A DNA stretch of 64,000 nucleotides from Myxococcota bacterium (GTDB lineage Bacteria; Myxococcota_A; UBA796; UBA2385). Position numbers and translations under genes: made by a program. The stretch covers positions 41,295 through 105,294 of the forward strand of contig JAKLKF010000007.1 of NCBI GenBank assembly GCA_023150805.1. Reading direction: 5' to 3'. Positions 1 to 8,170 of this stretch are shown piece by piece (within the stretch, counting starts at the first letter, position 1; every line of letters starts with the position of its first letter). The notes beneath the pieces were generated by a model. That model saw nothing but the letters and a program-made list of their open reading frames with translations, searched no databases and was not told where the DNA came from.

Positions 1-1049
1 AGGTTCTGGAGCCGGTTCCAGGTGAGTGCCCGGATGTTCTCCAGCTTGAACTCCTGCTTGGCGAATCGGTGGGTCTCCTCGACCGACCACCTGGCGAAGT
101 ACATGCCCAGCACGCGTGCGACAGCGGCCGGCGTGTCCGCCTTGTGGGTGGTCAGCAGCACCATGGGGTTCTCGTGCTCGTCGGTCTTGAAGACGCACAT
201 CCAGAGCTGCTGCTCGTGGCCGGGCAACCGGACGGGCCGTGAGCCGTAGCGCGCTCTGTAGGCCCCTCGCTTGCCATCGTTGAGAAGACGCGTGGCTTCG
301 AGCTCACCGTAGAAGCGGGCCCCCTCCCAGAGGTCGCGGACGCGGGCGCGAGAGTTCTCGTCGAAGACCAGGTGACGGCTGTTCTCGTGTACTTGCAGGC
401 GGACGACGAAGTGCCGCTTCTCGCCCAGCAACAGCCGAAGGATGCGCCCATTGTCTCCTTCCCGGTCGATGGCGAAGGTCCCCGCCTGCGTGCCGGCGCA
501 GATCCTGCGCAGCATGTCCAGCCAGATGGCCGGCTGACTCTTGAAGTCCTCTTCGGTGGTCGAGAAGACCTCGAACATCAGCGGCAGGGGCACCGCGCGG
601 CGCTCCTGCTCAGGATCGACCACCACCGCAGTGGCCAGGCCATAGCCCTTGCCGATCTCACCCGTCGACCCATCTCGGACCGCGGCGAGGTTCGGCATCG
701 CCTTGGCGTAGGCCTTGGTGATGTCCGAGAGGTCGACGGCGATGACCGCGCCTTCGGGTACCCGTCGCCCCAGTTCGGCGGTCTGCTGCGCAGCCACGGT
801 CACCAGGTCGATCTCCCCCAACATCCGGTTCGCCACCTTGTAGCGGTGCCGGGCGGCAACCTCGTTCTTCGGCATGCGCCGCACGATGGAGCTGAACATC
901 ACGTCGCCGGCGAGGACCAGCCCCATCACGAGCTGCACGGCGAAGCGCCGACGGAACACCGACCACCGCGCCTCCGGATGCGCGCTCAACTGGACCAAGT
1001 GCCGGACGTAGCCGGCGAGGTGCGATAGGATCTCGTTCAGCCAGTACAT
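1..1049 (-). CDS. DDE (IS4-like) transposase, 3' part cut by window start
   Basis: Manual reverse-strand translation from ATG at 1049 gives an uninterrupted frame: MYWLNEILSHLAGYVRHLVQLSAHPEARWSVFRRRFAVQLVMG...VIAVDLSDITKAYAKAMPNLAAVRDGSTGEIGKGYGLATAVVVDPEQ...LTTHKADTPAAVARVLGMYFARWSVEETHRFAKQEFKLENIRALTWNRLQN. The W.VEE.HR.AKQEF.LE block is typical of IS4-type transposases. Not in the ORF track because it runs off the window. Confidence 0.75.
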   Translation of the reverse strand, partial: MYWLNEILSHLAGYVRHLVQLSAHPEARWSVFRRRFAVQLVMGLVLAGDVMFSSIVRRMPKNEVAARHRYKVANRMLGEIDLVTVAAQQTAELGRRVPEGAVIAVDLSDITKAYAKAMPNLAAVRDGSTGEIGKGYGLATAVVVDPEQERRAVPLPLMFEVFSTTEEDFKSQPAIWLDMLRRICAGTQAGTFAIDREGDNGRILRLLLGEKRHFVVRLQVHENSRHLVFDENSRARVRDLWEGARFYGELEATRLLNDGKRGAYRARYGSRPVRLPGHEQQLWMCVFKTDEHENPMVLLTTHKADTPAAVARVLGMYFARWSVEETHRFAKQEFKLENIRALTWNRLQN

Positions 1050-1248
1050 GGCCAGGGCCTCGCTTGGGTGGTGTGTCGCAACCAGCACCTAAGCGGGCCC
1101 TTCATCCATGTCTAGGCTCGATCTTCCACAACTTCGCCTGGGGGACCCCGCCTGTGGGGCGGCGGCGGCAGGGTGCCGGGCTTCAACAGAATGCCCCGTC
1201 ACCACGCGAACTTGGCGAGCCCGTTGGGCTAGGTCCTGGGAAATCCCT

Positions 1249-1278
1249 GGACCTGGCCCAGGTGCTTGGGCCAGGTCC
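1249..1278. repeat. Perfect 12-bp inverted repeat, 6-nt loop (GGACCTGGCCCA-ggtgct-TGGGCCAGGTCC)
   Basis: Read directly; lies just upstream of the recognisable Phd-like part of the antitoxin. Confidence 0.9.
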
Positions 1279-1289
1279 TGGAGCGCCGT

Positions 1290-1480
1290 ACCATCCCACG
1301 CTCCTCGACCAGGTGGAGAGCGGGCAAGTTGTCGAGATCACCCGGAGAGGCAGCCCGGTGGCCATCGTGCTCTCCCTGGCGGAGTACCAGCGGTTGGTCC
1401 AGGCCACGGTGCCCTTCGGGGATGCGTGGCGGACCTGGCGGGCCAGCGTCGAGGAAGCCGACCTTGACCTTCCCGAGTAG
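1290..1480 (+). CDS. Phd/YefM-family antitoxin (N-terminal boundary uncertain; stops at an in-frame TAG)
   Basis: LLDQVESGQVVEITRRGSPVAIVLSLAEYQRLVQATVPFGDAWRTWRASVEEADLDLPE* matches the Phd/YefM pattern; directly upstream of a PIN toxin. The ORF track extends it to 1064 but the N-terminal part does not look family-like. Confidence 0.65.
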
Positions 1481-1527
1481 TGGTTCGACCGCCTGCGGGA
1501 CCGCTCCACCGGGCGTGCGATCGACCT

Positions 1528-1947
1528 GTGACCCTGCGCTTCCTGCTGGACACCAACGTGGTCTCGGCCCCTTTCCGAATCGATCCACCCGCCTCGCTGC
1601 TGCAACGCCTGAATGAACACGCGGGCAGCATGGCCTTGGGGGTGCTGAGCTGGCACGAGCTGCGCTTCGGCCACGCGCTCCTGCCTGAGTCGCGCCGCAA
1701 GGAAGCGCTGGGGCGCTACCTGCACCAGGTCGTGCTTCCGTCCTTTCCCCTGCTGCCCTACGACCGGGCAGCGGCCGAGTGGCACGCCGCGGAGCGGGCT
1801 CGTCTGCGCAAGCTGGGAGTGGAGCCGCCGATCATCGATGCCCAGATCGCGGCCATCGCGGCCACGCGGGGCCTGGTGCTGGTCACCCACAACCTGGCTG
1901 ACTTCAGTCCCTTCCAAGGGCTCGTGGTCGAAGACTGGTTGCAGTAG
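1528..1947 (+). CDS. vapC: VapC-type PIN-domain toxin
   Basis: GTG start: VTLRFLLDTNVVSAPFRIDPP...LSWHELRFGHALLPESRRKEAL...PIIDAQIAAIAATRGLVLVTHNLADFSPFQGLVVEDWLQ; PIN acidic residues (LDTN, E, D, THNLADF). Confidence 0.85.
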   Translation: MTLRFLLDTNVVSAPFRIDPPASLLQRLNEHAGSMALGVLSWHELRFGHALLPESRRKEALGRYLHQVVLPSFPLLPYDRAAAEWHAAERARLRKLGVEPPIIDAQIAAIAATRGLVLVTHNLADFSPFQGLVVEDWLQ

Positions 1948-1958
1948 GCGCCTCAACC

Positions 1959-2063
1959 TGCAACACCAGCCCCCCTCCGGCCGCAGGGCCACCACCTCGC
2001 CGACCTCGAAGCGGTCCCGCTGGTCGACCACGACCTCGCGCTCCTCGCCCCCGGGGGCCCTGG
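1959..2063 (-). pseudogene. Fragment duplicating the 3' end of the ABC ATPase gene at 3409-4419
   Basis: Reverse frame reads GGEEREVVVDQRDRFEVGEVVALRPEGG versus GGEEREVVVDQSERFEVGEAVALRPEGG in the intact gene; about 100 nt of clear similarity. Confidence 0.75.
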
Positions 2064-2200
2064 GCAAGTGGACCTGGCCGTGCCGGCGACGGGCGAGGCG
2101 ATCCTGCGGGCGGTGGAGGCGGCGCGGCGGGGGTGAGTGGCCTTGCCCTGCCCCGGACACCCGGGCTACGAACCGGGCCGAACTCCCCCTCGGAGGCCCC

Positions 2201-3403
2201 ATGACCGCCGCTCTCGTCCTCCCCCTCCTCGTCGCGTGCGGCTCGGGCGAGGACGACACCGCCGCCGCCACCCACGAGGGCGCCTTCGGTGCGGCCACGG
2301 AGGAGGCCCGCGAGGCCGCGGTCTTCGGGGCCTTCGGCTTCGGCACCGTGATGGCCTACCTGGGCGCCGTCGGCCTGGAGGGAGATGTCGGCATGTCCAA
2401 GGGGACGGCGGAGCCGTGCCCGGCCTACGACCTGTCCGACGGGGTGCTCACCTTCACCGCGGACGGCTGCGTCGGGCCGGACTCGGGCGCGACCCTGGAG
2501 GGCACCGTCCACCTGACCAACGTACCGCTGGGGATCCTCCCGTTCGTGCTCGACCTCGACGGCTTCGGCGAAGATCCCGACGGGGAGATGGCGATCGAGT
2601 TCCTGGGTTGGACCACCGTCGACGCCACGGGGGAGAGCACACGCTACGAGGGTGGCTTCTCCGTCTCCAACCAGTTGGGGGCGGAGCCCTACGACACGCA
2701 GACCGACCTGTGGATCGAGCTGGAGGGTCGCCCCGGCGTGCGAAGGGTGGACGGATACACCTGCAACGATGGAGCGTGTGAAGCGACGGTCCCGCTGGAG
2801 GTGGCGGTGGACGGTCTCAGCAGCTTCGACGTGGACGACAGCCAGATGGACATGTCGGGCAGCACACCCTCCGGCACGCTGGTGCTGCGCGCGGACGACA
2901 CGTTGACCGTCGACATCGACTCCCTCAGCGGCCTGGGCTGCATGGACGCCGACATCGACGGCGCGGCGGTCCGGATCTGCCTGCCCGAGCTGGCCGGGTT
3001 GTCCGACGACGGCGGCCAGGGCTACGTCGAGTCGCCCGCCTTCGGGATGTACGCGTTCGGCGCCGACGAGACACACCTCTACGTCTCCGTCGGCACCTTG
3101 CCGGAGTACGAGGTCGCCGCCGTCACCGCCGAACTGGCGGTGCTGAGCGGCGAGGACACCGAGCTGCACGGCATGCCCACCAACGGGAGCTCCGACCACT
3201 TCGACCTGTGGGCCCTGGAGCTGACCGAGGGCGACTACGTCGACGGGGTCTCCAGCGCGCTGCCGCTGCTCCAGAACTACGAGGCGCTGGGCGCCAAGCT
3301 GCGGGCCTGGGACGCCGACGGCGCCCTGATCGGCTGCGCCATCTTCGGGACCGACGACGACGCCGCGGCCCAGCGGTGGTTCGGCTGGGAGGACTGTCTG
3401 TAG
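2201..3403 (+). CDS. Secreted lipoprotein of unknown function
   Basis: MTAALVLPLLVACGSGEDDTAAATHEG: signal with lipobox LLVAC, then an acidic mature protein. Confidence 0.7.
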   Translation: MTAALVLPLLVACGSGEDDTAAATHEGAFGAATEEAREAAVFGAFGFGTVMAYLGAVGLEGDVGMSKGTAEPCPAYDLSDGVLTFTADGCVGPDSGATLEGTVHLTNVPLGILPFVLDLDGFGEDPDGEMAIEFLGWTTVDATGESTRYEGGFSVSNQLGAEPYDTQTDLWIELEGRPGVRRVDGYTCNDGACEATVPLEVAVDGLSSFDVDDSQMDMSGSTPSGTLVLRADDTLTVDIDSLSGLGCMDADIDGAAVRICLPELAGLSDDGGQGYVESPAFGMYAFGADETHLYVSVGTLPEYEVAAVTAELAVLSGEDTELHGMPTNGSSDHFDLWALELTEGDYVDGVSSALPLLQNYEALGAKLRAWDADGALIGCAIFGTDDDAAAQRWFGWEDCL

Positions 3404-3408
3404 GCCCC

Positions 3409-4419
3409 CTACAGCACCAGCCCGCCCTCGGGCCGCAGGGCCACCGCCTCGCCGACCTCGAAGCGCTCGGACTGGTCGACCACCACCTCGCGCTCCTCGC
3501 CCCCGGGCCCCTGGACCGCGATCACGTAGCGCGCGACGGGCCCCAGGAAGACCCGCGAGCGCACGGTGCCGGGGATGCCCCCCTCCCCTGCCCCGCGCAC
3601 CAGACCCGCCTTGGACGGCCGGAAGGCGAATGTGTCGCCCGCGGCATCGACCACGGTCCGGCGTGCGATGGTGTCGGGCACGAAGGCGATGGGCAGCTCG
3701 CTCTGACGCCCGACGAAGCGGGCGGCGAAGCGGGTGGCAGGCGCCTCGTAGAGCGCCTCGGGGGCGTCGTGCTGCTCGATGCGGCCCTGGTGCATGACGG
3801 CGACGCGGTCGGCCAGGCCGAGCGCCTCCTCCTGGTCGTGGGTCACGAAGAGGACGGTGATGCCGCGGCGCTTGACCAGGGCGCGGATCTCGTCGCGCAT
3901 CTGTTCACGAAGGTGGGCGTCGAGGTTGGACAGCGGCTCGTCCAGCAGGAGCACGCGGGGCTGTGCGACCAGCGCCCGGGCCAGGGCGACGCGCTGCTGC
4001 TGGCCGCCGCTGAGCTGGTTGGGGTAGCGGGCGGACAGGCCGTCCAGGCGCACGGCGGACAGGGCCTGCTCGACCCGTGGGCCCAGGTCGGAGGCCCCTT
4101 GCAGGCGCAGGGGGTAGGCGACGTTCTCGTACACGGTCTTGTGCGGCCAGACGGCGTAGGACTGGAAGACCATGCCCAGGCGGCGGGCCTCGGGCGGCAC
4201 GAAGCGGCCGGGGCCGGCGACCTGCTCGTCCCCGATGAAGATCTCGCCGCCGCTGGGGGCCTCCAGGCCGGCGACCATGCGCAGGGTGGTGGTCTTTCCG
4301 CAGCCCGAGGGGCCCAGCAGGGCCAGGACCTCGCCCTGCTCGACCGTGAGATCCATGGCCCGCACGACGGGGTTGTCGCCGTAGGACTTGTGTACACCTC
4401 GGAGGTGGACGCGGGCCAT
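3409..4419 (-). CDS. fbpC: ABC transporter ATP-binding protein, Fe3+/spermidine (FbpC/PotA) type
   Basis: Walker A LLGPSGCGKTTTLRMVAGLE, signature LSGGQQQRVALARAL, Walker B LLLDEPLSNLDA, C-terminal TOBE-like region. Confidence 0.9.
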   Translation of the reverse strand: MARVHLRGVHKSYGDNPVVRAMDLTVEQGEVLALLGPSGCGKTTTLRMVAGLEAPSGGEIFIGDEQVAGPGRFVPPEARRLGMVFQSYAVWPHKTVYENVAYPLRLQGASDLGPRVEQALSAVRLDGLSARYPNQLSGGQQQRVALARALVAQPRVLLLDEPLSNLDAHLREQMRDEIRALVKRRGITVLFVTHDQEEALGLADRVAVMHQGRIEQHDAPEALYEAPATRFAARFVGRQSELPIAFVPDTIARRTVVDAAGDTFAFRPSKAGLVRGAGEGGIPGTVRSRVFLGPVARYVIAVQGPGGEEREVVVDQSERFEVGEAVALRPEGGLVL

Positions 4420-6081
4420 CTACAGACCCACCCGGCCGCGGGAGAGCAGGCGCACCCCGCCGCTGAGCAGCAGGACGACGGCGGTGAGCACGACGGCGAG
4501 CACGGCGGCGGCGGGTGGGTCGGCATAGGACTGGAGCTGGAAGAGCACGGTGCCGACGACGGGGGTCCGGGGACCGTACAGGAGCACGCTCATGGTGATC
4601 TCGGAGAAGGCCGGCATGGCGACCAGGAACCAGGAGGCGACGACGGAGGGCAGGAGCAGGGGCAAGACGACGTCGCGCAGGCTGCGCCCCCAGCCCGCAC
4701 CTGACATGCGGGCGGCTTCTTCCAGGGCGGGATCCAGGCCCCGCAACGCGGCCTGGACGGTGCCGACCGGAAAGGCGAGGTGCTTGACGGTGTACGCGAT
4801 GCCGAGCAGCCAGGCGGTGTCGAGCAGGGCCAGCGTGAAGGTGGCGCGCTCCAGCAGGATGAGGCGGATCTCCTGCGAGAAGCAGAGCAGCAGGCCCAGG
4901 GCCAGGACGGTGCCGGGCACGGCGTAGGGCAGGCGGGCCAGGGAGGCGACCGCGCGGCTGCCGCGGCCGGGGCTGCGCACGGCCATCCAGGCGACCAGGC
5001 CGCCGATGACGGTGGCGGCGGTGGCGGCGGCGGCGGCGAGCAGGCCGCTGCGCAGCAGGGCGTCGAGCGTGTCGGGGCGCTCCAGCAGCACCTCGGACCA
5101 GTGCTGCAGGCCCAGGTTGTCGGGGGAGAGGCCGCCGCCGAAGCCCTTCATCAGGCTGGTGAGCGCGATGGTGGACAGCGGCAGCACCACCGCGACGAGC
5201 GCGTACAGAGACAGTCCCAGCACGGCCAGGGGGGTGAAGCGGCCGAGCACGATGCGTCCGCCGCGGTTGGCCTTGCCGGTGACGGAGACGAAGGAGCGGC
5301 GGCCCTCCAGCCGGCGGGCCAGGGTGGGCAGGCCCACGCCGACCAGCAGCAGGAGCAGGGAGAGGGCGGCGGCGACGGGGCGCCCGGTGGCCGGGTCGAG
5401 GGCCAGGGCCTGGTAGATGCGGGTGGAGAGCACCCAGTCGGGCTGGGCCGCGCCGCCGGCCAGCAGGTAGGGCACGCCGAAGGCGGCGGCGGCGAAGGCG
5501 GCGACGAAGCTGGCGCCGGCGCCGATGGCCGGCAGGGCCAGGGGCAAGGTGACGTCGCGGAGCACCTGCCAGCGGGTCGCACCGGACATGCGGGCGGCCT
5601 CCTCCAGGGCCGGGTCGATGCGGGAGAGCGCATCCGCAGTGCCCAGGAAGACGAAGGGGGCCAGGAACAGCCCCAGCACCCAGACCATGCCGCCCAGGCT
5701 GTAGATGTCGAGCACCGGCAGGCCCAGGGTGGACAGACCCCGGTTGAGCAGGCCGTTGGTCGGGTTGAGCAGCCAGGTCCAGGCGATGGCCCCGATGTAG
5801 GGCGGCACGACGTAGGGCAGGGACAACAGCACGCGCCAGGCGGCGGCGCCAGGCAGGTCGGTGCGGCCGAGCAGCCAGCCCATGGGCACCCCCAGGACCA
5901 GGCTGAAGGCGACGGTGCCCAGGCAGAGCAGGACGGTGTTCCAGAGCGCCCGCAGGTTGACCGGGTCGGCCAGGGCGGAGAGTGCTGCCGGGTCCAATGC
6001 CTGGACGGCCATGGCCAGCAGGGGGGCGCCCGCGAAGACCAGCAGCAGCAGGACGACCAGGGCCAGGACGGGCCCCTTCAC
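4420..6081 (-). CDS. fbpB: ABC transporter permease, fused two-domain FbpB type
   Basis: Two EAA motifs (EEAARMSGATRWQVLRDVTLPLALPAI and EEAARMSGAGWGRSLRDVVLPLLLPSV), about 12 hydrophobic segments; overlaps the neighbouring genes. Confidence 0.9.
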   Translation of the reverse strand: MKGPVLALVVLLLLVFAGAPLLAMAVQALDPAALSALADPVNLRALWNTVLLCLGTVAFSLVLGVPMGWLLGRTDLPGAAAWRVLLSLPYVVPPYIGAIAWTWLLNPTNGLLNRGLSTLGLPVLDIYSLGGMVWVLGLFLAPFVFLGTADALSRIDPALEEAARMSGATRWQVLRDVTLPLALPAIGAGASFVAAFAAAAFGVPYLLAGGAAQPDWVLSTRIYQALALDPATGRPVAAALSLLLLLVGVGLPTLARRLEGRRSFVSVTGKANRGGRIVLGRFTPLAVLGLSLYALVAVVLPLSTIALTSLMKGFGGGLSPDNLGLQHWSEVLLERPDTLDALLRSGLLAAAAATAATVIGGLVAWMAVRSPGRGSRAVASLARLPYAVPGTVLALGLLLCFSQEIRLILLERATFTLALLDTAWLLGIAYTVKHLAFPVGTVQAALRGLDPALEEAARMSGAGWGRSLRDVVLPLLLPSVVASWFLVAMPAFSEITMSVLLYGPRTPVVGTVLFQLQSYADPPAAAVLAVVLTAVVLLLSGGVRLLSRGRVGL

Positions 6082-7022
6082 GGCGCCACCCAGCGGGCCT
6101 TGAAGGCGGCGGCGTCGATGTCCGCGGGGACCGGGAACAGGGGGATCTCCGCCAGCGGCGGCCCGCCGGGCGGCGGCGCCAGGTGCGGCAGGGGCGAGTG
6201 CATCCCGCCCTGGACGATGGCCTGCTGCGCCGGATCGGACATCAGCCAGGCGACGAAGCGCTCGGCGCCGTGCACGTCCGGGCAGCCCCTGGGGATGGCG
6301 ACCGGGCCGGGCACGGGGATGGCGCCGTCGGTGGGCAGGATGGCGCGGGCGGCGCTGTCGGGCTTGAGCAGCAGGTTCTCCAGCAGGATGACGCCCACCG
6401 GCCGCTCACCGGACTCCATGCGGGCCAGGACGCTGCTGTTGCCGCCCTGGGCGATGAGCCCCTGGCCGCGGGCGGCGGCGACCCACTGTGGCCCGTACGC
6501 GGCGTCCAGGGCCGACCAGGTGGTGAAGGCCGTGCCGCTGGCCAGCGGGTCGGGGCTGCTGACCTGGCCGGCCCAGGCCGACTCCGACAGGTCGCGGAAG
6601 GAGGTGGGCGCCGCTTCCTGCGCGCTGGCCAGCACCATCAGCGACAGGCGCATGGTGAAGTAGCGGCCCTCGGGATCGAGCCAGCGCCGGTCCATCCGGG
6701 CGGTGGCCGGGGCCAGGTAGGGGTGCAGCAGCTCCCGCTCGGCCAGGTCGGCCGTCCAGGCGGGGTCGCTGCTGGCCAGGACGCAGGCCCGCGAGCCGCC
6801 GGCCGCCAGCTCGGCCTCGAAGCGCTGGGCCACCTTCTCCGAGCCGGCCTGGTAGACCTCGATGCGCAGGTCGGGCAGGTCCCGCTCCCACATCGGCCGC
6901 AGCGTGGCCAGCACCTCCTCGTACATCGAGGTGTAGAGCCACAGCTCGGAGCTCTGGCCGGAGGCGGCCTGCTCGGGCGGGCCGAGCTCGATGCGGCAGG
7001 CGAGGAGGAGGAGGGGCAGCAC
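6078..7022 (-). CDS. Extracellular solute-binding lipoprotein (Fe3+ ABC type)
   Basis: GTG start: VLPLLLLACRIELG (lipobox) then SSELWLYTSMYEEVLATLRPMWERDLPDLRIEVYQAGSEKVAQRFEAEL; same operon as fbpB/fbpC, 4-nt overlap. Confidence 0.85.
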   Translation of the reverse strand: MLPLLLLACRIELGPPEQAASGQSSELWLYTSMYEEVLATLRPMWERDLPDLRIEVYQAGSEKVAQRFEAELAAGGSRACVLASSDPAWTADLAERELLHPYLAPATARMDRRWLDPEGRYFTMRLSLMVLASAQEAAPTSFRDLSESAWAGQVSSPDPLASGTAFTTWSALDAAYGPQWVAAARGQGLIAQGGNSSVLARMESGERPVGVILLENLLLKPDSAARAILPTDGAIPVPGPVAIPRGCPDVHGAERFVAWLMSDPAQQAIVQGGMHSPLPHLAPPPGGPPLAEIPLFPVPADIDAAAFKARWVAP

Positions 7023-7066
7023 GGGCCAGGGATAGCACGGGGGGGGCCCCGGGCGGGCCCCTCGCC

Positions 7067-8089
7067 TCACCGCTTCAGCAGGCCCTGCTCCCGGTACCAG
7101 GCGACGGCCTCGGCCACGCCCTGCTCCAGCGGCACCTGCTGGCGGTAGCCGAGCAGGCGCTGGGCCTTCTCGCTGCTGCACCAGTTCACGCTCTTCGTCG
7201 TCCAGGCGACGGTGCCGCGCGAGAAGATGGGCTTCTTGGTGAGCGGGGTGATGAGCGGGGGGTGCGGGTAGAGCTTCGCGGCCAGCTCGACGCCCCGACC
7301 GCCGAGCAGGGCCAGGCGCTCGGGCAGGACCAGGAAGCGCAACTTGTCCCTGCCGGCGGCCTTCGCGGCGGCGGTCAGCACCTCGCTGATCCTGTAGGAG
7401 CGGCCGTCGTTGATGAAGAAGACCTGGCCCACGGCCTCGGGCCTCTCGACCGCCAGGCGCATGGCGTGGATGGCGTTGTGCACGTTGCAGAACTCCATCC
7501 ACACGTCGGCCTGGCCGATGCGCGGGTAGAAGCCGGTGGCAGCGAGCTTGAACAGGCGCGAGAAGATGAGGGTGTTGCCGGGACCGTAGACCATGGGCAG
7601 GCGCAGGACGGTGCCCGGCACCTGGCCGGCGTCGGAGGCGGCGATGACGAGCTGCTCGGCCTGCAGCTTGCTGCGACCGTACACGTTGGTCGGCGCGGGC
7701 GGGTCGGTCTCGACCAGGGGGCGCTGGCCGTCGGCGGGGCCGGCGGCCTCGATGGTCGAGACGAAGACGAAGCGCCGGGCCTGGCAGGCGGCGGCGTGGT
7801 CGACCAGGTTCTGCGTGCCCTGGACGTTGACGGCGTCGTACTCCTCGTCGCCCTTGTTGTACTGCAGCCGCGCGATGGCGGCGAGGTGGATGGTGGCCTG
7901 CACGGGCGGCAGGGCCAGGACGGCGTCCCGGTCGCGGACGTCGACCTGCACCACGACCAGGTCGGGGCCGGCCGGGTGCTCCACGCGCTGGCCGGGCTCG
8001 ACCAGCGCGAGGACGGGCTGGCCGGCGTCCCGCAGGGTCTTGACGAGGTGGTGGCCGATGAAGCCGGCGGCGCCGGTGACGAGGATCAT
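7067..8089 (-). CDS. NAD-dependent epimerase/dehydratase (extended SDR)
   Basis: MILVTGAAGFIGHHLVKTLRDAG (GxxGxxG), VYGRSKLQAEQ (YxxxK). Confidence 0.88.
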   Translation of the reverse strand: MILVTGAAGFIGHHLVKTLRDAGQPVLALVEPGQRVEHPAGPDLVVVQVDVRDRDAVLALPPVQATIHLAAIARLQYNKGDEEYDAVNVQGTQNLVDHAAACQARRFVFVSTIEAAGPADGQRPLVETDPPAPTNVYGRSKLQAEQLVIAASDAGQVPGTVLRLPMVYGPGNTLIFSRLFKLAATGFYPRIGQADVWMEFCNVHNAIHAMRLAVERPEAVGQVFFINDGRSYRISEVLTAAAKAAGRDKLRFLVLPERLALLGGRGVELAAKLYPHPPLITPLTKKPIFSRGTVAWTTKSVNWCSSEKAQRLLGYRQQVPLEQGVAEAVAWYREQGLLKR

Positions 8090-8170
8090 GGGCGGGCTCC
8101 CGGAGGGGGTGGGGGCGCCCTCTACTCCGCTGGCGCGGGCGCGCACCTCCCTCCGGGATGGGTCCTGCCT

